Source: Claveliimonas intestinigallinarum
GTDB lineage: Bacteria > Bacillota > Clostridia > Lachnospirales > Lachnospiraceae
Assembly: GCA_019115145.1 (NCBI GenBank)
Contig: DXED01000039.1
Coordinates: forward strand, 1-64,000
Length of the DNA: 64,000 nucleotides
Direction: 5' to 3'
Shown here piece after piece: positions 8,136-15,962 of this stretch (positions are counted from its first letter, which is position 1; the number at the start of each line of letters is the position of its first letter). The translations under genes were made by a program, and so were the position numbers. The notes under the pieces were generated by a model, which was not told the DNA's origin, did not search any database, and saw only the letters and a list, made by a program, of their open reading frames with translations.

Positions 8136-8372
8136 ATGGATCAGGTGAAAGTACAATTCAGGACGCCGGAAGAGGTGATGGATTTTACCAATGTTGTATC
8201 CAGGTATGAGTGCGACATGGATCTGAAGAAGAGCAGCAAAAAGGTTGTTGACGCCAAATCACTGCTCGGAATACTGGCTCTCGGACTGGAAAATGTTCTG
8301 GAGCTGTGTATTTATTCTGATGAGAGCTGTGAGGAAGTCGTGAAAGCCATCAGCCGATATGTGATAGCGTAA
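8136..8372 (+). CDS. HPr-family protein lacking the catalytic histidine (Crh-like)
   Basis: 78 residues with the beta-alpha layout of PTS phosphocarrier HPr. The region that normally reads GLHARPA around His15 is EEVMDFTNVVS, so there is no histidine to accept phosphate from enzyme I. The regulatory serine loop is kept as VVDAKSLLGILALG, with Ser42 at the place of Ser46. Bacillus Crh has the same pattern: it lost His15, keeps Ser46 and acts only as a catabolite-repression cofactor for CcpA. I infer a regulatory rather than transport role. The ribosome binding site is AAAGGAGAAG. It is flanked by its own promoter and terminator. Confidence 0.75.
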   Translation: MDQVKVQFRTPEEVMDFTNVVSRYECDMDLKKSSKKVVDAKSLLGILALGLENVLELCIYSDESCEEVVKAISRYVIA

Positions 8373-8379
8373 AAGGTGC

Positions 8380-8416
8380 CAGGGAGCAGTGACAGACTGT
8401 TCCCTGCTTTTCTTTT
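8380..8416 (+). terminator. Intrinsic terminator after the HPr-like gene
   Basis: CAGGGAGCAGT at 8380-8390 pairs with ACTGTTCCCTG at 8396-8406 (one G-U pair) across GACAG, then CTTTTCTTTT. Confidence 0.85.
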
Positions 8417-8419
8417 ATA

Positions 8420-8466
8420 ACGAATACTGATTAATGGTGGAAAAATATTCGTATATCTTATATAAT
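8420..8466 (+). promoter_or_regulatory. Promoter with flanking inverted repeat upstream of the IMP cyclohydrolase gene
   Basis: TGGAAA at 8438-8443 and TATAAT at 8461-8466 are 17 bases apart. A perfect 7-base inverted repeat, ACGAATA at 8420-8426 and TATTCGT at 8446-8452, brackets the -35. The CGAA core recalls Firmicutes PurR boxes, but the spacing is not the Bacillus spacing, so the assignment is tentative. Confidence 0.5.
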
Positions 8467-8514
8467 GGAGAGAGTGGGAAACCAGCAAATACAAGATAAA
8501 GAGGAGAGTCACTC

Positions 8515-9228
8515 ATGGAAATGTTGTCAATTGAAAAAGAATTACAGGAAAACTCCTACCCCGGAAGAGGGATCATCATCGGGAGGAGCGCCGACGGCAA
8601 AAAAGCTGTCACAGCCTATTTTATCATGGGCAGGAGCGAGAACAGCCGGAACCGCGTCTTCGTGGAGGACGGCGAGGGTATTCGCACCCAGGCCTTTGAC
8701 GAGTCCAAGCTGACCGATCCGAGTCTGATCATCTACGCCCCTGTGCGGGTTCTTGGAAATAAGACCATTGTCACCAACGGAGACCAGACCGATACCATCT
8801 ACGAGGGAATGGACAGGCAGATGACCTTTGAGCAGTCTCTGCGCAGCCGTGAGTTTGAGCCCGACGCGCCAAACTACACGCCGCGTATTTCCGGTATCAT
8901 GCATGTGGAGGGCGGAAAATTCAATTACGCCATGTCTATCTTAAAGAGCAGGAACGGTGATCCGGGAAGCTGCTGCCGTTACACATTTGCCTACGAGAAC
9001 GCCGTGCCGGGAGAGGGACATTTCATCCACACCTACATGCACGACGGCAATCCTCTTCCCAGCTTTGAGGGAGAGCCGAAGCGCATCGCCATCCCGGACG
9101 ACATGGACGCCTTTGCGGACACGCTGTGGAGCAGCCTCAACGAGGACAACAAGGTCTCCCTGTTTGTGCGGTACATTGACATTGCCACAGGCACATACGA
9201 GTCAAAGATCATCAACAAGAATAAATAG
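8515..9228 (+). CDS. IMP cyclohydrolase, PurO-like
   Basis: 237 residues, start ATG 8515 with GAGGAG. It resembles the stand-alone IMP cyclohydrolases (PurO family): YPGRGIIIGRSADGKKAVTA near the N-terminus, NYTPRISGI in the middle, and an Ntn-hydrolase-like fold is expected. The enzyme closes FAICAR to IMP, the last step of purine synthesis. In most bacteria this activity is part of bifunctional PurH; here it is separate and the next gene carries only the transformylase half. The two genes are 25 bases apart and surely co-transcribed. Confidence 0.85.
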   Translation: MEMLSIEKELQENSYPGRGIIIGRSADGKKAVTAYFIMGRSENSRNRVFVEDGEGIRTQAFDESKLTDPSLIIYAPVRVLGNKTIVTNGDQTDTIYEGMDRQMTFEQSLRSREFEPDAPNYTPRISGIMHVEGGKFNYAMSILKSRNGDPGSCCRYTFAYENAVPGEGHFIHTYMHDGNPLPSFEGEPKRIAIPDDMDAFADTLWSSLNEDNKVSLFVRYIDIATGTYESKIINKNK

Positions 9229-9253
9229 AATACGATTTGCGGAGGGATAAGAA

Positions 9254-10432
9254 ATGAAGGAACTGGAACTGAAATACGGATGCAACCCCAACCAGAAGCC
9301 GTCCAGGATCTATATGGCGGATGGGAGCGAGCTCCCCATCACCGTGCTGAACGGAAAGCCGGGGTATATCAATTTTCTTGACGCCTTTAACGGATGGCAG
9401 CTTGTGAAGGAGCTGAAGGAGGCCACCGGACTTCCGGCAGCCACCTCCTTCAAGCACGTGTCTCCCGCGGGAGCGGCTGTTGGCCTGCCCCTTACGGACA
9501 CGCTGGCAAAGATCTACTGGGTGGACGACTTGGGAGAGCTCTCTCCCCTGGCCTGCGCCTACGCGAGGGCCAGAGGCGCTGACAGAATGTCCTCCTTCGG
9601 AGATTTTATTTCCCTGTCCGATGTCTGTGACGTGGACACAGCCCGCCTCATCAAGAGGGAGGTGTCCGACGGCGTCATCGCTCCCGGATACGAGCCGGAG
9701 GCGCTGGAGCTTTTGAAGCAGAAGAAAAAAGGAAACTACAACATCATCCAGATCGATCCCGACTATGTGCCGGCAGCTCTGGAGCACAAGGAAGTGTACG
9801 GCGTCACCTTTGAGCAGGGCAGAAATGAGCTCCATATCGGGGACGATTTCTTTGACAACATTGTGACGGAAAATAAAGAGATGCCAAAAGAGGCGAAGAT
9901 AGACCTGGCCATTTCCATGATCACCCTGAAATACACCCAGTCCAACTCCGTCTGCTACGTAAAAGGCGGACAGGCCATCGGCATCGGGGCAGGCCAGCAG
10001 TCCCGTATCCACTGCACCAGACTGGCCGGACAGAAGGCGGACAACTGGTGGCTGCGCCAGTCACCGAAGGTGATGGGCCTGCAGTTCCTGGACAAGATCG
10101 GACGGGCCGACAGGGACAATGCCATTGACCTGTACATTGGGGATGAGTACATGGATGTGCTGGCTGATGGAAAATGGGAGCAGACCTTCAAGGTGAAGCC
10201 GGAGGTGTTCACAAAGGAGGAGAAGAGAGAATGGCTGGACAAGCTGACAGATGTAGCCCTCGGCTCCGATGCCTTCTTCCCCTTTGGCGACAACATTGAG
10301 AGAGCTTACAAGAGCGGCGTGAAGTACGTGGCTCAGCCGGGCGGCTCAGTCCGGGATGACAATGTTATCGAGGCATGCAACAGCCACGATATGGTGATGG
10401 CCTTCACGGGAATCCGCCTGTTCCATCATTAG
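9254..10432 (+). CDS. AICAR transformylase (stand-alone PurH transformylase domain)
   Basis: 392 residues with the AICARFT signature: LKYGCNPNQKPS, SFKHVSPAGAA (the KH pair that binds AICAR), GDFISLSDVCD, SVCYVKGGQAIGIGAGQQSR and AQPGGSVRDD. It transfers the formyl group of 10-formyl-THF to AICAR, the penultimate step of IMP synthesis. It lacks the roughly 200-residue N-terminal MGS-like cyclohydrolase domain of PurH, and that step is supplied by the gene just upstream. The ribosome binding site is CGGAGGG. Confidence 0.9.
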   Translation: MKELELKYGCNPNQKPSRIYMADGSELPITVLNGKPGYINFLDAFNGWQLVKELKEATGLPAATSFKHVSPAGAAVGLPLTDTLAKIYWVDDLGELSPLACAYARARGADRMSSFGDFISLSDVCDVDTARLIKREVSDGVIAPGYEPEALELLKQKKKGNYNIIQIDPDYVPAALEHKEVYGVTFEQGRNELHIGDDFFDNIVTENKEMPKEAKIDLAISMITLKYTQSNSVCYVKGGQAIGIGAGQQSRIHCTRLAGQKADNWWLRQSPKVMGLQFLDKIGRADRDNAIDLYIGDEYMDVLADGKWEQTFKVKPEVFTKEEKREWLDKLTDVALGSDAFFPFGDNIERAYKSGVKYVAQPGGSVRDDNVIEACNSHDMVMAFTGIRLFHH

Positions 10433-10456
10433 GAAGCGAAATCCACAGAAAACCAG

Positions 10457-10485
10457 TTGTATATTTAGATAAAACGCAGTATAAT
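10457..10485 (+). promoter_or_regulatory. Promoter for glmM
   Basis: TTGTAT at 10457-10462 and TATAAT at 10480-10485 with a 17-base spacer. Transcription should start near 10492, only a few bases before a strong inverted repeat. Confidence 0.65.
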
Positions 10486-10495
10486 ATACAGGAAA

Positions 10496-10530
10496 TGGCC
10501 GATTGTGCAAAAAAAACGGACAATCGGCCA
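10496..10530 (+). promoter_or_regulatory. Perfect 11-bp stem-loop at the 5' end of the glmM mRNA
   Basis: TGGCCGATTGT at 10496-10506 and its exact reverse complement at 10520-10530 enclose a 13-base A-rich loop. There is no T-run after it, so it is not a simple terminator. It sits at the predicted transcript start, about 30 bases before the ATG. It may be an mRNA-stabilising hairpin or an operator. Confidence 0.7.
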
Positions 10531-10561
10531 AAATTATATCTGTGATAAGGAGATAATTCAA

Positions 10562-11911
10562 ATGGGCAAATATTTTGGAACAGATGGTTTCCGGGGAGAA
10601 GCGAATGAAGTCCTGACAGTGGAGCACGCCTTTAAGGTGGGACGTTTTCTCGGATGGTACTACGGGCAGGAGCACAAGGCCAGAGTGGTCATCGGAAAAG
10701 ACACAAGGCGAAGCAGCTACATGTTTGAGTACGCTCTGGCGGCAGGACTGACCGCGTCAGGTGCGGATGCGTTCCTCCTCCACGTGACCACCACTCCCAG
10801 CGTGTCCTACGTGACAAGGACCGAGAACTTTGACTGCGGTATCATGATCTCCGCCAGCCACAATCCCTTCTACGATAACGGGATCAAGGTGATCAACGGC
10901 AAGGGCCACAAGCTGGAGGCCGAGGTGGAAGAGAAGATCGAAGCGTATATTGACGGGGAGACAGGAGAACTGCCCCTGGCCAAACGGGACCAGATCGGCC
11001 GCACGACAGACTACGTGGCCGGAAGGAACCGCTACGTAGGCTATCTGATTTCACTTGCTACCAGGTCCTTTGAGGGGATGAAGGTGGGGCTTGACTGTTC
11101 CAACGGAAGCGCGTTCATGATCGCCAAGAGCGTGTATGACGCCCTGGGCGCGAAGACCTATGTCATCAACAATGAGCCAAACGGTCTCAACATCAATCTG
11201 AACTGTGGCTCCACCCATATCGACGTGCTGAAGCAGTATGTGAAGGACAACGGCCTGGATGTGGCCTTTGCCTTTGACGGAGACGCGGACCGGTGCATCG
11301 CTGTGGATGAGAATGGAAACGAGGTCAACGGAGACTTGATCCTCTACATCTGTGGAAAATACATGAAGGAGAACGGCCGTCTCAACGGGGACACCATCGT
11401 CACCACCATCATGTCCAACCTGGGTCTTTACAAGGCCTGCGACAAGGCCGGGCTGAAATATGAAAAGACGGCTGTGGGAGATAAGTATGTGTATGAAAAC
11501 ATGGTGAAGAACAACTTCTCCCTGGGCGGCGAGCAGTCCGGACACATTATCTTCAGCAAGCACGCCACCACAGGAGACGGCATCCTGACCTCTCTGATGG
11601 TCATGGAGGTCATGCTGGAGAAGAAGATGAGCCTTGCCAAGCTGACAGAGGAAGTCCGGATCTATCCCCAGCTCCTGAAGAACGTAAAGGTGACGGACAA
11701 GAAGACAGCCCGTGAGAACCCGGCAGTCGTGAAGGCTGTGGAGGAAGTGACAGAGGCTCTTGGAGACAACGGCCGCATCCTCGTGCGGGAGAGCGGTACA
11801 GAGCCGGTGATCCGCGTTATGGTAGAGGCGGAGACAGATGAGCTCTGCGAGAAATATGTGGATCAGGTCGTGGACGTGATGCACGCGGAGAACCTGGCTG
11901 TGGAAGCGTAA
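10562..11911 (+). CDS. glmM: Phosphoglucosamine mutase
   Basis: 449 residues from ATG 10562, chosen for AAGGAG upstream and the canonical opening MGKYFGTDGFRG; an in-frame GTG at 10505 lies in the leader hairpin. The phosphoserine loop is GIMISASHNPFYDNGIK, the metal loop DGDADRCIAVD and the phosphate-binding C-terminus RESGTEPVIRVM. It converts glucosamine-6-phosphate to glucosamine-1-phosphate for UDP-GlcNAc and peptidoglycan synthesis. Family-length protein, own promoter and terminator. Confidence 0.93.
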   Translation: MGKYFGTDGFRGEANEVLTVEHAFKVGRFLGWYYGQEHKARVVIGKDTRRSSYMFEYALAAGLTASGADAFLLHVTTTPSVSYVTRTENFDCGIMISASHNPFYDNGIKVINGKGHKLEAEVEEKIEAYIDGETGELPLAKRDQIGRTTDYVAGRNRYVGYLISLATRSFEGMKVGLDCSNGSAFMIAKSVYDALGAKTYVINNEPNGLNINLNCGSTHIDVLKQYVKDNGLDVAFAFDGDADRCIAVDENGNEVNGDLILYICGKYMKENGRLNGDTIVTTIMSNLGLYKACDKAGLKYEKTAVGDKYVYENMVKNNFSLGGEQSGHIIFSKHATTGDGILTSLMVMEVMLEKKMSLAKLTEEVRIYPQLLKNVKVTDKKTARENPAVVKAVEEVTEALGDNGRILVRESGTEPVIRVMVEAETDELCEKYVDQVVDVMHAENLAVEA

Positions 11912-11937
11912 AAGCACAAAAAACAAGGTGAGAAAAG

Positions 11938-11972
11938 ATGCGCCGCATGAGTGATGCGGCGCATTTTCATTT
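11938..11972 (+). terminator. Intrinsic terminator after glmM
   Basis: ATGCGCCGCAT at 11938-11948 pairs perfectly with ATGCGGCGCAT at 11954-11964 across GAGTG, then TTTTCATTT. Confidence 0.88.
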
Positions 11973-12038
11973 GTGAAAAGGGACATACTAAACTCCGGCT
12001 GAAAGAATTTTAAGATGAAGATAAAAAGGAGGAGCAGG

Positions 12039-13331
12039 ATGTTTTATCAGTATTTACCGATCACAGATGTGTACGCGAGAGAAATCATCGACTCCAGAGG
12101 GAATCCTACGATAGAGGTGGAGGTTCTGGCCGACGGGAAGTACGTGGGCAGAGCCAGCGTCCCCTCGGGGGCGTCTACCGGAAAATACGAGGCGGTGGAG
12201 TTGCGGGACGGGGAAGAGCGCTACGGGGGAAAGGGCGTGGAGCGGGCAGTGGACAATGTGAACGCCCGGATCGCGCCGGAGCTTGTGGGAAAAAACGTGC
12301 TGGAGCAGATTCAGATCGACCAGCTGCTCACCAGGCTGGACGGCACGGAAAACAAGAGAAACCTGGGGGCCAACGCCATCCTGGGCGTTTCCATGGCTGT
12401 CGCCAGAGCAGCCGCGGAGGCGCTGCGGCTGCCTCTTTATGCCTATCTGGGAGGAGTGCACGCCAGGACCCTTCCTGTTCCCATGATGAACATTATGAAC
12501 GGAGGGCGGCATGCGGACAACACGATTGATATACAGGAGTTCATGATCATGCCCTGCGGCGCCTGCTGCTTTAGGGATGGGCTGCGGATGTGCGCGGAGG
12601 TATACCAGCACCTTAGAGGACTTCTGAAGAAGCACGGCTACAGCACCGCGGTGGGAGACGAGGGCGGTTTTGCCCCCAACATGAAGGATGCGGGGGAGGC
12701 CCTCGGCTTTATCCAGGAGGCTATCCAGTCGGCCGGGTATATGCCCGGAGAGGATGTGCGCATTGCCCTGGATGTGGCTGCCTCTGAGCTGTATGACAGA
12801 AAGCTGAAAAAGTATGTGTTCGAGGGGGAGAGCCGGATGCACGGCTACAAGGTGACCCGGTCGGTGGAGGAGCTGATCGACTATTATGAGGAGCTGGCCG
12901 GAGACTATCCGGTGGTGTCCATCGAGGATCCCCTGGACGAGGAGGACTGGGATGGCTGGGAGCTGCTCACCGCCCGCCTGGAGAGAGACATGCAGCTTGT
13001 GGGGGACGACCTTTTTGTGACAAATACAAAAAGGCTCCGCAAGGGGATCGACCGCGATGTGGCAAATGCCATCCTCATCAAGGTCAATCAGATCGGCACC
13101 CTCACAGAAGCCTTTGACGCCATAGAGACAGCCCGCAATGCGGGCTACAGGACTATTATTTCCCACCGATCCGGGGAGACGGAGGATTCTGTCATCGCGG
13201 ATATTGCGGTCGCCTTCAACGCGGGGCAGATCAAGACAGGCGCGCCCTGCAGGGCGGAGCGCACGGCTAAATACAACCAGCTCCTGCGCATTGAGGAGAA
13301 GCTGGGGGAAGCCGCCAGGTACGGCAGCTGA
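12039..13331 (+). CDS. eno: Enolase
   Basis: 430 residues from ATG 12039, preceded by AAGGAGG at 12027-12033; an upstream in-frame ATG at 12015 has no such site. It shows SGASTGKYEA, HADNTIDIQEFM, GDEGGFAPN with the catalytic Glu, IEDPLDEEDWDGW (metal ligands), LIKVNQIGT with the catalytic Lys and SHRSGETED. It interconverts 2-phosphoglycerate and phosphoenolpyruvate. The stretch after the active-site Glu is Cys-rich (CGACCFRDGLRMC) compared with the usual VGA..FKEALRMG, so it could be a second, diverged enolase copy. Convergent with yeiH downstream. Confidence 0.95.
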   Translation: MFYQYLPITDVYAREIIDSRGNPTIEVEVLADGKYVGRASVPSGASTGKYEAVELRDGEERYGGKGVERAVDNVNARIAPELVGKNVLEQIQIDQLLTRLDGTENKRNLGANAILGVSMAVARAAAEALRLPLYAYLGGVHARTLPVPMMNIMNGGRHADNTIDIQEFMIMPCGACCFRDGLRMCAEVYQHLRGLLKKHGYSTAVGDEGGFAPNMKDAGEALGFIQEAIQSAGYMPGEDVRIALDVAASELYDRKLKKYVFEGESRMHGYKVTRSVEELIDYYEELAGDYPVVSIEDPLDEEDWDGWELLTARLERDMQLVGDDLFVTNTKRLRKGIDRDVANAILIKVNQIGTLTEAFDAIETARNAGYRTIISHRSGETEDSVIADIAVAFNAGQIKTGAPCRAERTAKYNQLLRIEEKLGEAARYGS

Positions 13332-13373
13332 CCGGGAGCCCGGGGCCCGGAGCGGGCAACGCCGCCTGGGGGC

Positions 13374-14408
13374 CTACCAGATGCCCAGCACGTGCTGCAG
13401 GGCGAGGCTGACGGCGGTGATGCCGATCCAGCAGCAAAGCCCCAGAAGGATAGGCTTTCCGCCGGTCTTCACCAGTTTGACAATATTGGTGCCAAGACCG
13501 ATGGCCGACATGGCCAGGACGATGAAGAACTTGCTCAGCTCCTTGAGAGGTGAGAAGAAGTCCGCCGGCACGCCGAGAAGGCCTGTGGCCACCGTGGTGA
13601 TGACAGAGGCGATGACAAAATAAATGATAAAGAAGGGGAAGATCTTCTTCAGGCTGACAGAGCTGCCTGCGGAAGATTTTTCCTTTTTTGCGCGGCAGTA
13701 TGCCAGCACCAGGGTAATGGGGATGATGGCCAGTGTCCGGGTCAGCTTGACCGTGACAGCCTTGTCCAGGGTGGCGGAGCCGAGGCCGAACATGGTGTCC
13801 CAGGTGGAGGCTGCCGCCGTCACCGAGGAGGTGTCGTTGATGGCCGTGCCGGCAAAGATGCCGAAGGCCTCCCCGCTTGTCTGGGAAAAGCCGAGAAGGT
13901 TCCCAAAGTGGGGGAAGAGGACGGCCGCCAGCACGTTGAAGAAGAAGATTACCGAGATGGCCTGGGCCACCTCCTCATCGTCCGCGTCAATGACCGGGGC
14001 AGTGGCCGCAATGGCGGAGCCCCCGCAGATAGAGGAGCCAACCCCCACGAGCGTGGAGATCTTTCCCGGAATGTGCATGACCCTGCTGAGGACAAAGGCG
14101 ATGACAAGGGAGGTGGCGATGGTGCACAGGATGATGGGGAGGGACTGACGCCCGGTATCCAGGATCACGGACAGGTTCAGGCCGAAGCCGAGAAGGATGA
14201 CCGCGTACTGGAGGATTTTTTTTGAGCAGTAGTTAATGCCGTCCTGGAAGGCGGACTTGTCCTTAATGAAGAGAGTGACGATCATGCCAAGGATGATGGC
14301 GATGACCGGCCCGCCGATGACGGGGAAGGCAAGCCCCGCGAACCAGGCGGGAACCGCGATGATAAGACAGAGCAGAAGCCCCTTTATGTTTTTGCTGAAA
14401 AATTCCAT
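13374..14408 (-). CDS. yeiH: YeiH-family putative sulfate exporter (UPF0324)
   Basis: 344 residues, about 9-10 hydrophobic segments. The family signature is clear: YAVILLGFGLNLS, GVGSSICGGSAIAA and GTAINDTSSVTAA. YeiH proteins are called putative sulfate exporters on genomic grounds, without firm transport data. The gene is divergent from a LysR regulator, the same arrangement as yeiH-yeiE in enterobacteria, where the regulator responds to sulfite. It converges on eno with 42 bases between the stops. Confidence 0.88.
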   Translation of the reverse strand: MEFFSKNIKGLLLCLIIAVPAWFAGLAFPVIGGPVIAIILGMIVTLFIKDKSAFQDGINYCSKKILQYAVILLGFGLNLSVILDTGRQSLPIILCTIATSLVIAFVLSRVMHIPGKISTLVGVGSSICGGSAIAATAPVIDADDEEVAQAISVIFFFNVLAAVLFPHFGNLLGFSQTSGEAFGIFAGTAINDTSSVTAAASTWDTMFGLGSATLDKAVTVKLTRTLAIIPITLVLAYCRAKKEKSSAGSSVSLKKIFPFFIIYFVIASVITTVATGLLGVPADFFSPLKELSKFFIVLAMSAIGLGTNIVKLVKTGGKPILLGLCCWIGITAVSLALQHVLGIW

Positions 14409-14596
14409 GATAAACCTCTTTTCTCTTTTTGATTTTTAAGAATAGATTTTTTCCTTTATCTGCCAATAAATGTAGCATGATAAAATGATAATGTAAAATT
14501 ATAATAAATTATGATATAATAATATAAATTTATTATTAATGCCGCTGACAAGACCGGACAGCGAGGGAGGCCCGAGGCGGAGAAGGAGGAAGTTTC
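14409..14596. promoter_or_regulatory. AT-rich divergent control region between yeiH and the LysR gene
   Basis: This 188-base region is strongly AT-rich, unlike its neighbours. It contains TATAAT at 14515-14520 (+) and a 9-base inverted repeat TAATAAATT at 14502-14510 / AATTTATTA at 14527-14535, the T-N-A type dyad expected of LysR regulators. Several overlapping TATAAT-like elements prevent a unique promoter call. Confidence 0.5.
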
Positions 14597-15496
14597 ATGC
14601 TCGATTTCAGGATGGATACCTTTCTGGCGGTGTGCAGACATATGAATTTTACCAAGGCGGCCAGGGAGCTGCACATCACCCAGCCCGCTGTCACTCAGCA
14701 TATCCACTTTATAGAAAAAGAATACGGGGTACAGCTCTTCTCCTTTCAGGGGAAGCGGATCAGCCTCACCCCGGAGGGCCGCCGCCTTCTGGGGGCTGTC
14801 ACCACCATGAAGCACGACGACATGGCCCTGCGGAGGACGTTTGACGAGGGGAAGACGGGGAGGAGACAGCTGATCTTCGGCGTCACCATGACCATCGGGG
14901 AGTATGTGATCGGGAAGTACCTGGCCTCCTACATCCGCAGGCATCCGGAGACGAGGATACGCCTGTCCATCGCCAATACAGAGGAGCTTCTTGGCAAGCT
15001 GGACAGAGGGGAGATCGACTTTGCCCTTGTGGAAGGCTTTTTTGAGAAGAGGGACTATGATTTCCGCCTCTTCAGGCGGGAAAAGTACCTGGGAGTGTGC
15101 GCGCCTGGCTTTATCCCGCCCCGGGAGACACCTCTCAGATTCCAGGAGCTCTTTCCCGCCACTCTTATCACCAGAGAGCCGGGATCCGGGACCCGGGAGG
15201 TGCTGGAGAGGGCCCTCTCAGAGAAGGGGTGGGGGATCGGCGATTTTTCCAATGTGGTGGAGATCAGCAACATGGGAGCTATCAAGATGATGGCCCAGGG
15301 CGGAGGCGGCATCGCCTTCCTCTATGAGGCGGCGGTGCTGCGGGAGTTGGAGGAGGGCGTCCTTGTCCCGGTCTGCCTGGAGGATTTCCCTAAGTATCAC
15401 GATTTTACATTTATATGGAGGAAGAACAGTCTTTTTGCCGGCCAGTACATGGAGCTGCTGGACGAGATGGAGAGGGTGCAGCTTCAGAGGGAGTAG
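14597..15496 (+). CDS. LysR-family regulator (CysL/YeiE-like)
   Basis: 299 residues, preceded by AAGGAGGA. The N-terminal winged helix is typical (FLAVCRHMNFTKAARELHIT, QPAVTQHIHFIEKEYG), followed by the type-2 periplasmic-binding-like effector domain (EPGSGTREVLERAL near residue 195). Divergent from yeiH, so it probably controls that gene and responds to a sulfur anion. The motif EPGSGTR occurs in CysB/CysL-type sensors. Confidence 0.9.
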   Translation: MLDFRMDTFLAVCRHMNFTKAARELHITQPAVTQHIHFIEKEYGVQLFSFQGKRISLTPEGRRLLGAVTTMKHDDMALRRTFDEGKTGRRQLIFGVTMTIGEYVIGKYLASYIRRHPETRIRLSIANTEELLGKLDRGEIDFALVEGFFEKRDYDFRLFRREKYLGVCAPGFIPPRETPLRFQELFPATLITREPGSGTREVLERALSEKGWGIGDFSNVVEISNMGAIKMMAQGGGGIAFLYEAAVLRELEEGVLVPVCLEDFPKYHDFTFIWRKNSLFAGQYMELLDEMERVQLQRE

Positions 15497-15510
15497 TTGT
15501 AAAAAATTCC

Positions 15511-15539
15511 TTGCCATACGGACCGCCTTGTGCTAGAAT
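15511..15539 (+). promoter_or_regulatory. Promoter for secG
   Basis: TTGCCA at 15511-15516, 17-base spacer, TAGAAT at 15534-15539, with a TG extending the -10. Confidence 0.7.
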
Positions 15540-15570
15540 AAATGTGGTTTATCCGCAGGAGGTGTTAACG

Positions 15571-15813
15571 GTGGAAATATTGAAAGTGGTTTTAATGATC
15601 ATATTTGCTATAGACTGTATTGCGCTCACCATCATCATTCTGATGCAGGAGGGCAAGCAGGCAGGACTGGGAACGATCGGAGGCATGGCCGACACATACT
15701 GGGGTCAGAATAAAGGACGTTCCATGGAGGGAGCGCTTGTGAAATCTACCAAGTTCCTTGCCATTCTTTTTATTGTTCTGGCAGCAGTCCTGAATTTGCA
15801 GGTATTTGCGTAA
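15571..15813 (+). CDS. secG: Preprotein translocase subunit SecG
   Basis: 80 residues from GTG 15571, decided by AGGAGG at 15557-15562; the longer frame upstream shadows the LysR gene. Two membrane helices flank the cytosolic loop LMQEGKQAGLGTIGG, the SecG signature. It assists SecYE during SecA-driven export. In Firmicutes secG commonly precedes rnr and smpB, as here. Confidence 0.93.
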   Translation: MEILKVVLMIIFAIDCIALTIIILMQEGKQAGLGTIGGMADTYWGQNKGRSMEGALVKSTKFLAILFIVLAAVLNLQVFA

Positions 15814-15838
15814 AACAAAGAGAACAGATACAAAAGCG

Positions 15839-15876
15839 GAACACTCTTGTTTGTATAGACGGGAGTGTTCTTTTTT
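15839..15876 (+). terminator. Intrinsic terminator after secG
   Basis: GAACACTC at 15839-15846 pairs with GAGTGTTC at 15863-15870, followed by six T. Read-through into rnr remains possible, because no separate rnr promoter is evident. Confidence 0.75.
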
Positions 15877-15882
15877 ATTCTG

Positions 15883-15934
15883 CGGGAAAGTCCCTTTTGG
15901 ACTTCCCGGTGGGATAAAAGCCCTCTGTGAGGGC
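15883..15934 (+). other. Two tandem hairpins in the rnr leader
   Basis: CGGGAAAGTCC at 15883-15893 pairs with GGACTTCCCG at 15899-15908 with one bulged A. GCCCTC at 15920-15925 pairs with GAGGGC at 15929-15934. Neither has a T-run. They lie 29-80 bases before the rnr start. Confidence 0.6.
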
Positions 15935-15962
15935 ACACTTACGGAAGAAGGGAAGTGATAGG

